Assembly (NCBI GenBank): GCA_030638305.1
Contig: DAOWEW010000258.1
Location: forward strand, 1-5,217
Reading direction: 5' to 3'
Source of the DNA: Desulfobacteraceae bacterium
GTDB lineage: Bacteria; Desulfobacterota; Desulfobacteria; Desulfobacterales; ETH-SRB1
DNA: 5,217 bases
Numbering within the stretch: the stretch's first letter is position 1; every line of letters begins with the position of its first letter. Below, piece by piece: positions 1-5,126 of this stretch. The translations under genes and the position numbers were made by a program. The notes under the pieces were generated by a model. That model worked only from the letters and a program-made list of their open reading frames with translations, made no database searches and had not been told where the DNA came from.

Positions 1-15
1 TAAGTCAATCTTTAT

Positions 16-130
16 TGGCCCCAATTTGAGCAATATTCGTCCCAATTTGAGTGATTTACATGACTACGAAATCACGCCCAAAAGTCAAGTTTATCTTATG
101 ATATCATTAGGTTAATCACAAATTGGGTCA
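16..130. repeat. Cluster of CCCAATTTG boxes, possible IS-end remnant
   Basis: CCCAATTTGAG occurs at 20-30 and again at 41-51, exactly 21 bp (two helical turns) apart. An inverted copy, CAAATTGGG, lies at 119-127 and its flank also matches the second box (GTGATT). The outer edges read TGGCCCC at 16 and GGGTCA ending at 130, so the segment has TG...CA termini. Repeated boxes near TG/CA ends are typical of IS21-type and related transposase-bound ends. No transposase is in the window and I see no target duplication. It could be one or two IS ends, a deletion derivative, or an operator cluster. A 10-bp palindrome, ATGATATCAT, sits inside at 98-107. Confidence 0.4.
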
Positions 131-145
131 GGAACTCCAGACTAA

Positions 146-487
146 TTGTCCGTATGGAATCAAAATCAATTCGCGTGGACAGGCCTGGCGGTCATGCTGC
201 CGTCACGCGGGGGAGGAGTATCAGCCCACATGGGCGGCGGATTATCCGCGACAATTACGACCAGAATATCTCAACACATGGCAGCGCAAAACGATAAATG
301 TTCTCTGTCAATTGGTCAATGGCTTTTGGATAAAAAACTACAAACCCAAGAAACTGTGGTAAAAAAACTGGGAAATGGCGAGCCGGAATTAGACTCATTT
401 TGTATACAAATCAAAAACTGTCGCGAAGGTTTACAAAAAGCTGATAACCGAAACAGCCTCATGGGCCATGAGGGAGCATTCGGATAG
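146..487 (+). pseudogene. cas1: Cas1-like CRISPR integrase, internal fragment
   Basis: Cas1 is the metal-dependent integrase that, with Cas2, inserts spacers into CRISPR arrays. The 113 codons from 146 read like the middle of a Cas1. First comes GLAVMLPSRGGGVSAHM, matching the end of the N-terminal beta domain (usual pattern GxxVxxLxxRxG). Then RISQHMAAQ matches the conserved R-x-x-Q-Y-x-A segment, and LLDKKLQTQETVVKKLG matches the Cas1 helix with K-x-x-x-Q. The end, LQKADNRNSLMGHEG, matches L-x-G-x-E-G, whose Glu is a catalytic metal ligand. The fragment lacks most of the N-terminal domain and everything after the Glu, including the catalytic His and Asp. A TAA at 143 and a TAG at 485 bound it. 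A TTG at 146 exists but is probably not a genuine start. The upstream cut lies next to the IS-like boxes. The Cas1 match is by eye, with no alignment run. Confidence 0.6.
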
Positions 488-602
488 ACACCGTCCACGT
501 TCCTTATCAGGGTGAGTCCTCCACGTCTGTTCTAACGCGGCTCGTTTTCTCCGATTTGACTTGTCCGACGAATCAAGCCCGCATGAGGAGTAGAAATACG
601 TG

Positions 603-875
603 CTATGCTACTGCCCGGGTTTCCGAAACTTTTACGCTGAGGCAGTAGCCCAACTGTGATAGCAAATCTTCGCAATCTTCCCAAGTCATACCAAAAGCTT
701 TGATATCTCCCAGCCCCACGCGTGATACAATGTCTCTCACAATTTCAAAGTCCTTCTCTTCAAAATCTGCCTTCATCATCGCTAACTCCGCCCAATCTAC
801 TAACTCTGCCAACGTGATATGATGATAGAGATAATCAATAAGCTTTTGACCAACCTTTTGACGAGTAATTTTCAT
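603..875 (-). CDS. Small conserved-looking hypothetical protein, second gene of a two-gene cassette
   Basis: This 90-aa protein is not assigned to a named family. It starts MKITRQKVGQKLIDYL and is acidic and mostly helical, with a segment ITLAELVDWAELAMMKADF followed by a cluster of Glu and Asp. It has a conserved-looking tryptophan motif, MTWEDCEDLLSQLGY, near the C-terminus, and no signal peptide or membrane segment. The ATG at 875 follows a strong AAGGAGG ribosome site about 3 bases away. It overlaps the stop of the upstream gene as ATGA, so the two are translationally coupled and probably act together. The tight pairing of two tiny genes recalls toxin-antitoxin-like cassettes, but nothing in the sequence proves that role. 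The short tail SVKVSETRAVA before the TAG may be variable. Confidence 0.7.
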   Translation of the reverse strand: MKITRQKVGQKLIDYLYHHITLAELVDWAELAMMKADFEEKDFEIVRDIVSRVGLGDIKAFGMTWEDCEDLLSQLGYCLSVKVSETRAVA

Positions 876-1132
876 CTCCCTCCTTCCATAACTCTGACGT
901 GTCCTTTGTTTACAGGATACTTTTCATGAATCTCAATCAGTCGGCCATCCCCGTCGAAGATTTCCTGATAGAACTTGATAGTTTGCTCTAAAGCGTCCAC
1001 TACTTTGACCTAACGCGCCAACCAGCCATAACGTCCCTGAACCTCATAAAAGTAACGTCGTTTACCATTAGGCAACTCATTCCATGCCCCGAATTTTCTC
1101 TCATTTTGCTTGCGTTTTTGTTCACCGTTCAT
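872..1132 (-). pseudogene. Small hypothetical protein, first gene of the cassette, interrupted by an in-frame amber codon
   Basis: The frame begins at the ATG at 1132 (MNGEQKRKQNERKFGAW). It runs 40 codons to a TAG at 1010-1012, then stays open in the same frame for 45 codons to a TGA at 872-874. The part after the stop is clearly protein-like (QTIKFYQEIFDGDGRL, then EIHEKYPVNKGH) and continues naturally from the RYFYEVQGRYGWLAR before it. The simplest reading is one 86-codon gene with a tyrosine or similar codon mutated to TAG. The family is unknown to me; the first part is very basic and the second part acidic. The TGA overlaps the next gene's ATG. No Shine-Dalgarno precedes the ATG at 1132, which suggests it once relied on coupling to an upstream gene. 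Suppression of the amber codon cannot be excluded. A longer reading that starts inside the neighbouring palindrome (ATG at 1282) is not credible. Confidence 0.6.
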
Positions 1133-1158
1133 AATGTAGAAAATAACTGTTTGTATAA

Positions 1159-1314
1159 GGGCTCGCACAAAAATAACTTCACATTTTAAGCGCTGATGCA
1201 TCCCGCCTGACTGCGTTGCGAAAGCTCGGAATATCCTGATATTCCTGTGCTTTTGCGCCTTGTCAGACGGGCGCCTCAACACTTAAAATTGCGAACTTAT
1301 TTTTGTGCGAACCC
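1159..1314. mobile_element. 156-bp imperfect palindrome, MITE-like insertion
   Basis: The two 78-bp arms fold back on each other. The outer ends read GGGCTCGCACAAAAATAAC on the left and GGGTTCGCACAAAAATAAG on the right (reverse complement), differing at only two positions in 19. Matching continues inward through TTTTAAG and CTGAC blocks to a near-perfect central palindrome, GGAATATCCTGATATTCC, at 1228-1245. Two single-base gaps compensate, so the centre of symmetry is exact. The element is flanked by TAA on both sides (1156-1158 and 1315-1317), consistent with a 3-bp target duplication. It encodes no transposase, as expected of a miniature element mobilised in trans. It sits 26 bp upstream of the minus-strand cassette's first ATG. 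The alternative is a REP/BIME-type palindrome or a large hairpin terminator. Confidence 0.7.
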
Positions 1315-1517
1315 TAACGCCGGAAGTGGACTTGTTTGTCCTCCAGTTGCTTGATAATTTTCTCAACTAATGACCAGGATGGATGTTTATTAAACAAAAA
1401 AGGCCGAAGCGTCTTTTTTAAGGCCTGGGCAAAATGGCAGGAACCAAACGGGGAGGATAAAAAAGAGTCCGAAGTCAATGGCTGAGGATTTTGTCCGAGA
1501 GCTGATTGCCTTTTTTT
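1314..1517 (-). pseudogene. Start-less open frame, possible gene remnant truncated by the palindromic element
   Basis: Reading the minus strand from 1517, 67 codons are open between a TAG at 1518-1520 and a TAG at 1314-1316. The C-terminal half looks like real protein: HFAQALKKTLRPFLFNKH, then PSWSLVEKIIKQLEDKQ and VHFRR. There is no Met codon, so the 5' part is missing or frame-shifted. The terminal TAG is created at the junction with the palindrome. Removing the element plus one TAA copy lets the frame continue through 12 more codons to a TGA at 1122-1124, overlapping the start of the cassette gene at 1132. I do not recognise the family. A chance open frame of this length is quite possible. 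Confidence 0.3.
1384..1420. other. A/T hairpin AAAAAAGGC-GTCTTTTTT in the 1315-1729 gap
   Basis: AAAAAAGGC and GTCTTTTTT pair around a CGAAGC loop (8 of 9 pairs plus one wobble) at about 1397-1420. This looks like a short bidirectional terminator, but no plus-strand gene ends here and on the minus strand it lies inside the cryptic frame. Apart from that frame, this hairpin and the hipB-like promoter zone, I see nothing else in the 1315-1729 gap. Confidence 0.25.
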
Positions 1518-1636
1518 CTAATCCTTATTACTCTTGAAAAGTTCAGTGCAATATACCAAACAACATTTGTATAAAAGAAAAGTTGATTCCATTGCTCAAA
1601 AGATAAGGACGAACACTGTCCATATAGAAATGATAA

Positions 1637-1646
1637 CCGGATCCGG
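1637..1646. promoter_or_regulatory. Palindrome CCGGATCCGG upstream of the first hipB-like gene
   Basis: This perfect 10-bp palindrome lies about 84 bp before the antitoxin start, in a surrounding AT-rich stretch. HTH antitoxins commonly bind palindromes in their own promoter region, so it is a candidate operator. It does not resemble the E. coli HipB site TATCC-N8-GGATA, and it is rather far from the predicted promoter. Confidence 0.25.
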
Positions 1647-1692
1647 GATTCTACCCAGGCATGCTTTGTCCACGTTTCTTGGTAAAAAATAC

Positions 1693-1722
1693 TTTACTTA
1701 GTAAGTGTTATTATGCTATAAA
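1693..1722 (+). promoter_or_regulatory. Predicted promoter and overlapping palindrome of the first hipBA operon
   Basis: TTTACT (1693-1698) and TATAAA (1717-1722) are separated by 18 bp and fit a sigma-70-type promoter. The palindrome TTACT-T-AGTAA at 1694-1704 overlaps the -35 box, where a repressor would block polymerase. Transcription would start near 1729, directly at the ATG at 1730. That would give a leaderless or nearly leaderless mRNA and would explain the missing Shine-Dalgarno. Confidence 0.35.
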
Positions 1723-1729
1723 GTTCAAT

Positions 1730-2044
1730 ATGATTAACAATGAAAAAAATGTTGCATCTTTGTTGCTACAGCTTGGAGAAAGGTTGAAAGAGGCGCGCCT
1801 GGCTCGTAACGAAAGCCAGGAGATGTTCGCACAAAGGCTTGGCTTAACCCGCCAGTCGTACAGCAAAATGGAAAAAGGTTCTTCGCAGACGCTGATTGGC
1901 AACTGGCTGGAGGCAAGCAGCATCCTTGGCCGGCTTGACGGCTGGCAGGAGGTGCTGGCTCCAAAAGAAGACCTGTTTGCGAAATTAAAAAGAAAAATTG
2001 GTAAGCGGCAGCGTGCCGGAGGAAGGAGAAAGAAAAAGACATGA
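1730..2044 (+). CDS. hipB: HipB-like XRE-family antitoxin, module 1
   Basis: This is a DNA-binding antitoxin and autorepressor paired with the HipA-like kinase that follows. From the ATG at 1730 it has 104 aa. Residues about 16-64 form a Cro/XRE helix-turn-helix: GERLKEARLARNESQEMFAQ, then LGLTRQSYSKMEKG with the recognition helix around 40-50. This is followed by a helical IGNWLEASSILGRLDGWQEVL segment typical of HipB-like partners. The C-terminal tail (about 86-104) is strikingly basic, KRQRAGGRRKKKT, and may bind DNA or contact the kinase. An upstream in-frame ATG at 1661 would add 23 residues unlike the family and would run through the predicted promoter, so 1730 is preferred. The stop overlaps the kinase start as ATGA. 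By family knowledge HipB binds HipA and operator DNA together; that it does so here is inference. Confidence 0.85.
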   Translation: MINNEKNVASLLLQLGERLKEARLARNESQEMFAQRLGLTRQSYSKMEKGSSQTLIGNWLEASSILGRLDGWQEVLAPKEDLFAKLKRKIGKRQRAGGRRKKKT

Positions 2045-3258
2045 TACTTACGGTATGGCTGACTCTGCCTGCAGCAGAGGTTGTCAAGACCGGAGAACTG
2101 GCTATTGACGGCCCTGATGCCAGGGGAGCGCTTGAGGGACAATTCCGTTATACTCCTGAATATCTGGAGAATCCGAAAGCCTTCCCGCTTGATCCGCTGC
2201 ATTTACTGCTGTCTGCGGATATCTTTGATGCAGATCGGCCCCATGCCGGAGTCCATGGCGTTTTTGAAGACAGCCTTCCGGATGATTGGGGGCGAAGGCT
2301 CCTGGTCCGCCGCTACAAGTTGGGCCGCAAAGACCAACGTATTCCACAATTGTTACGCTTGATAGGAAACCAGGGTTTGGGGGCTTTGAGCTACGTGGAA
2401 GAAGGCCAGCCGGACTTAAAAACGACAGGGGTTCCCATTCGTCACCTTCAGGAACTGGCGCTGCTGGCGGAAAAATTTGAGCAGGACGGAGCTGTGGACG
2501 ACGATGAACTTTCTTTATTGTTTCAGGCGGGCAGCTCACCGGGCGGAGCCAGACCCAAGGCGCTTGTCAAGGATGAAAGCGGCGCATACCTGGCAAAGTT
2601 TACCAGCAGCATGGATCAACTGGACGTTGTCGGCCTGGAAGCCGCCGCCATGGAGTTAGGCCGCAGGGCAGGTATCGAAACGGCCGAGACCAGGCTTCTA
2701 TCGCTGGGTTCCGGAAAATGCCTGTTGGTGAAACGATTCGATATCAACAAAGCCGGCGGCCGCAATCACCTGGTCAGCATGCAGTCACTGCTCAAGGCCG
2801 ACGGATATTACTATGCCGGTTACAGGGACTTGGCAGAGGTAATCAGGCATGTTTCCACACAACCTGGGCAGGACCTCCGGAGGCTTTACAAACAGATGGT
2901 GTTCAACGTGATGATCGGCAATACCGACGATCACCTGAAAAATTTCATTATGCTGCACAATGATGAAGGCTGGAGATTGAGCCCTGCTTTCGACCTGGTG
3001 CCGAATATCGGTTTTAACAGGGAACAGGTGCTACGCATCGGATACGATAACAGGCCGCCTGATCTTGAAACACTCCTGCAGGAGGCTGGACATTTTGGGT
3101 TAAAACGACGACAACATGCCCGGGAAGTAATCATGGAGATTCATGAGACTGTTTCCGGGTGGAGAGCAGTTTTCACAGAATGTAATGTACCGGAAAGAGA
3201 TGCCGAAAGTATCGGCAAAGATATCAACTACCGGATAAAAAGGTCTCAAGGAGAGTAA
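2041..3258 (+). CDS. hipA: HipA-like Ser/Thr kinase toxin, module 1
   Basis: The 405-aa protein has the HipA layout, a little shorter than the 440-aa E. coli HipA. An N-terminal HipA domain (about 5-115) includes FEDSLPDDWGRRLL and GNQGLGALSY; the kinase-fold C domain spans about 155-370. Visible motifs: the glycine-rich loop GSSPGGARPK at 164-173, whose Ser166 aligns with the autophosphorylated Ser150 of E. coli HipA; the probable ATP lysine K186 (YLAKF); VKRFD at 230-234; the catalytic loop GNTDDHLKN with Asp296 and Asn301; and the metal-binding Asp318 in PAFDL. All key residues are present, so it is probably active. E. coli HipA phosphorylates glutamyl-tRNA synthetase; other HipA-type kinases have other targets, so the substrate here is unknown. 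The ATG overlaps the hipB stop. An AGGAG at 2024-2028 lies 12 bases upstream, rather far, so translation probably relies on coupling. The gene is GC-richer than module 2. Confidence 0.92.
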   Translation: MILTVWLTLPAAEVVKTGELAIDGPDARGALEGQFRYTPEYLENPKAFPLDPLHLLLSADIFDADRPHAGVHGVFEDSLPDDWGRRLLVRRYKLGRKDQRIPQLLRLIGNQGLGALSYVEEGQPDLKTTGVPIRHLQELALLAEKFEQDGAVDDDELSLLFQAGSSPGGARPKALVKDESGAYLAKFTSSMDQLDVVGLEAAAMELGRRAGIETAETRLLSLGSGKCLLVKRFDINKAGGRNHLVSMQSLLKADGYYYAGYRDLAEVIRHVSTQPGQDLRRLYKQMVFNVMIGNTDDHLKNFIMLHNDEGWRLSPAFDLVPNIGFNREQVLRIGYDNRPPDLETLLQEAGHFGLKRRQHAREVIMEIHETVSGWRAVFTECNVPERDAESIGKDINYRIKRSQGE

Positions 3259-3457
3259 GAAGATCCCGGAAAATGAGAAAAAGGTTTCCGCTGATCAAAA
3301 AAATTTGGTATTTCAAGCAAAACGCTTAATCAAGGAACTTTGTGAGATAAATATGGAAATGGCCAAGATGTTGGTATCAACAGATGATAACGAAAAACAA
3401 CTCCCCAGTGGTTTTTATGGTTTCGTCCACGTTCCAAACAAAGTAATTGACATTTAA
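3239..3457 (+). pseudogene. Small start-less open frame downstream of hipA-1
   Basis: The frame is open from a TAA at 3236 to a TAA at 3455-3457 and looks protein-like: KIPENEKKVSADQKNLVF, then an amphipathic helix QAKRLIKELCEINMEMAKML, then LPSGFYGFVHVPNKVIDI. A good ribosome site, AAGGAGAG (3248-3255), sits 7 bases before an ATC codon at 3263. If that ATC had been ATG, it would give a 64-aa protein overlapping the end of hipA-1. The first ordinary options are TTG at 3305 (50 aa) or a later ATG, both without a ribosome site. It may be a third gene of module 1 that lost its start codon, or a gene using a rare start. I do not recognise the product. Confidence 0.35.
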
Positions 3458-3557
3458 TAGTTAATATTTAATGGGTGACCCTATTTTGTTTCTTATTGAC
3501 AAAATATCGACTTTAATATAACACATTCTATGTTTAATAGATAATATATTGTCAATA
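3447..3557. promoter_or_regulatory. Promoter/operator region of the second hipBA operon
   Basis: A 14-bp inverted repeat with 13 of 14 matches flanks the promoter: TATTGACAAAATAT at 3494-3507 and ATATATTGTCAATA at 3544-3557. A third half-site, AATTGACATTTAATA, lies at 3445-3459 in direct orientation. TTTAATAGnTAATAT is also repeated at 3453 and 3533. TTGACA at 3496-3501 is a consensus -35 box; TATAAC (3517-3522, spacer 15) or TAACAC (3519-3524, spacer 17) could be the -10. The right arm runs into the AGG ribosome site of the hipB-like gene. Binding by the HTH antitoxin would therefore cover both promoter and start region, as expected for autorepression. Confidence 0.5.
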
Positions 3558-3564
3558 GGTTGCT

Positions 3565-3864
3565 ATGAAATTTACTTTAAAAACACCGGAAGAGACTTCA
3601 AAAATCCTTTCTACCCGTTTAAAGGAATTGCGTCTTTTAAAAAAATGGAAGCGTTCAACTCTTGCCAAACGTTCAGGAGTGACAGAATCTTCTTTGAAGC
3701 GGTTTGAGCAAACTGGCAAAGTGTCCATGGAAAAATTTTTAAAATTGATTTTTGCACTGGGCAGACTTGATGAGATAGATGCGTTGCTAATTCCTCCAAC
3801 AGCTCAATCCTTGCAAGATCTTAAAAAAAGTGAGAAGATGATTTCGAAAAGGGGTACTATTTGA
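3565..3864 (+). CDS. hipB: HipB-like XRE-family antitoxin, module 2
   Basis: This 99-aa HTH protein directly precedes the second HipA-like kinase and is its presumed antitoxin and autorepressor. The helix-turn-helix spans about residues 16-66: STRLKELRLLKKWKRSTLAK, then SGVTESSLKRFEQTG with the recognition helix near 40-50. A KFLKLIFALGRLDEIDALL helix follows, and the tail is Lys-rich, ending KSEKMISKRGTI. The ATG at 3565 has a weak AGG 5 bases upstream that overlaps the right operator arm. The TGA overlaps the kinase's TTG start. The overall layout matches the first antitoxin, including the shared LGRLD element, but most residues differ and codon use is much more A/T-rich, so the two pairs are old relatives rather than a recent duplication. 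Confidence 0.87.
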   Translation: MKFTLKTPEETSKILSTRLKELRLLKKWKRSTLAKRSGVTESSLKRFEQTGKVSMEKFLKLIFALGRLDEIDALLIPPTAQSLQDLKKSEKMISKRGTI

Positions 3865-5093
3865 AAGAACTCAATGTATTTTTTTATCGAACAAAAAACG
3901 ATAAATTTATCGTAGGAAAGTTAGCGCAGTTTCGGAATAAAATTTATTTTGAATATGATCCCTCTTTTCTTGCCAATCCTTTATGGCTTTCTCCTTACAA
4001 GCTGCCACCAGAACCAGGACTTCATGAACATAAAGAAATTAAATTCGGGCCTATTTTCGGATTGTTTGATGATTCTCTTCCTGATGGATGGGGTTTACTT
4101 CTCATGGATCGTTTTCTCAGGAACCGGGGAATTGATGTTGACAGACTCTCTGTTCTGGACAGGCTGGCTTTTTTAGGAAAATCAACCATGGGTGCCCTTA
4201 CCTATGAACCGGCTGTTAAACATGAAAAAGATGATCAGCTTATCGACCTTCAATTTCTTGCTGAACAAGCCGGACAAATAATAGAAGGGGATAGCGCTGA
4301 TGTACTCCCTCTGCTTATGAGGACAGGGGGAAGCCCTGGAGGTGCAAGACCAAAAGTTCTTGTAGGTGTAAATCAAGATAAAATCATTTCAGGAGAAGAT
4401 GATCTTCCTGAAAACCATGATCACTGGATTGTAAAATTCAACTCAAAGAACGATTTTCAGGACTCAAGCCTTGTTGAGTATGCATATTCACTTATGGCTA
4501 AAAATGCTGGTATCATCATGTCTGAAACTCGACTTTTTAAAACAAGTTCAGGGGATCATTTTTTTGGAATTAAAAGATTTGATCGAAAAAAAAATCAAAG
4601 ATTTCATGTCCACACATTTGGGAATTTAATTCATTCGAATTTCAGGATACCCGAATGTAATTATGAAATTTTTTTAAAGGTTGTCCTTGATCTGACAAAA
4701 AATCATCAGGACCTTATAAGAGGGTTCAGGCAAATGGTTTTCAATGTCATGGCAAACAATAGAGATGATCATGTTAAAAACTTTGCATTTATGATTGATA
4801 CAAACCAGGAATGGGTACTTACTCCTGCATATGATCTTATGTACACTGAAGGGCCTGGCGGAGAACACTCCATGGATTTATTAGGGGAAGGGCTTTCCCC
4901 GGGGAGGCAAGAGGTGATCCAGCTTGGCAAGAAATCAGGTCTATCAGCAAATGAAGTCAATAATAGTATTGAATTGGTAATGACTGCTGTAGAAAAATGG
5001 CCTGAGTATGCACAAATTGCTGGGGTGACGGAGAAGACTATGAATTACATACAAAAAAGAATGAACAGGAATCTTTCTTTTTTCAGGTTTTAA
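3861..5093 (+). CDS. hipA: HipA-like Ser/Thr kinase toxin, module 2
   Basis: This 410-aa HipA-family kinase starts with TTG at 3861, overlapping the antitoxin stop (TTGA) and preceded by AAGGGG at 3849-3854, 6 bases away. The N-terminal HipA domain (about 1-118) contains GLFDDSLPDGWG and GALTYEP; the kinase domain covers about 150-385. Visible motifs: GGSPGGARPK at 156-165, with Ser158 aligned to the E. coli autophosphorylation Ser150; Lys192 in IVKFN as the likely ATP lysine; IKRFD at 237-241; the catalytic loop NNRDDHVKN with Asp302 and Asn307; and the metal-binding Asp325 in PAYDL. All key residues are intact. The weak TTG start should keep kinase synthesis below that of the antitoxin. MVFNVM plus the DDHxKN loop, and DSLPD-WG, are shared with the first kinase, but overall divergence is large. 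The substrate is unknown. Confidence 0.92.
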   Translation: MKELNVFFYRTKNDKFIVGKLAQFRNKIYFEYDPSFLANPLWLSPYKLPPEPGLHEHKEIKFGPIFGLFDDSLPDGWGLLLMDRFLRNRGIDVDRLSVLDRLAFLGKSTMGALTYEPAVKHEKDDQLIDLQFLAEQAGQIIEGDSADVLPLLMRTGGSPGGARPKVLVGVNQDKIISGEDDLPENHDHWIVKFNSKNDFQDSSLVEYAYSLMAKNAGIIMSETRLFKTSSGDHFFGIKRFDRKKNQRFHVHTFGNLIHSNFRIPECNYEIFLKVVLDLTKNHQDLIRGFRQMVFNVMANNRDDHVKNFAFMIDTNQEWVLTPAYDLMYTEGPGGEHSMDLLGEGLSPGRQEVIQLGKKSGLSANEVNNSIELVMTAVEKWPEYAQIAGVTEKTMNYIQKRMNRNLSFFRF

Positions 5094-5126
5094 GGAACTT
5101 ATTGATTTGAAAGCAATAATAAGATA

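Larger units (their letters stand above)
493..3433 (+). repeat. GTCCACGTT repeated three times at module edges
   Basis: The 9-mer occurs at 493-501, 1668-1676 and 3425-3433, all on the plus strand. The first and third share a longer 12-mer, CGTCCACGTTCC (492-503 and 3424-3435). The copies lie just after the cas1 fragment, just before hipBA-1 and just before hipBA-2. The coordinates here span all three copies; only the short copies are the feature. Confidence 0.5.

Noticed and set aside
123..362. 79-aa plus-strand open frame overlapping the Cas1 fragment
   Set aside because: The overlapping frame from 146 carries the Cas1 motifs; this one shows none.
1..600. CRISPR array near the Cas1 relic
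   Set aside because: No regularly spaced 25-37-bp repeats are present; the CCCAATTTG boxes are too short and too few.
488..602. Continuation of Cas1 in another frame after the TAG
   Set aside because: RHRPRSLSG in the +1 frame faintly recalls the RxRPP region of Cas1, but a stop follows at once and the match is too short.
1010..1282. Longer minus-strand reading that extends the amber-interrupted gene upstream into the palindrome
   Set aside because: Its first 50 codons are the palindromic element itself; the credible start is the ATG at 1132, where the protein-like sequence begins.
530..1320. Integron attC sites suggested by three TAACGC words (532, 1011, 1315)
   Set aside because: No paired core and inverse-core sites or attC stem are visible, and one word lies inside a coding frame.
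1560..1730. E. coli-type HipB operator TATCC-N8-GGATA
   Set aside because: No copy with that spacing is present upstream of either hipB-like gene.
1711..2202. 163-aa minus-strand open frame
   Set aside because: It lies antisense to hipB-1 and the start of hipA-1, is rich in Ser, Cys and Pro without motifs, and is a codon-bias shadow.
2102..2539. 145-aa minus-strand open frame inside hipA-1
   Set aside because: It is antisense to a clearly coding kinase domain and has low-complexity Pro-rich composition.
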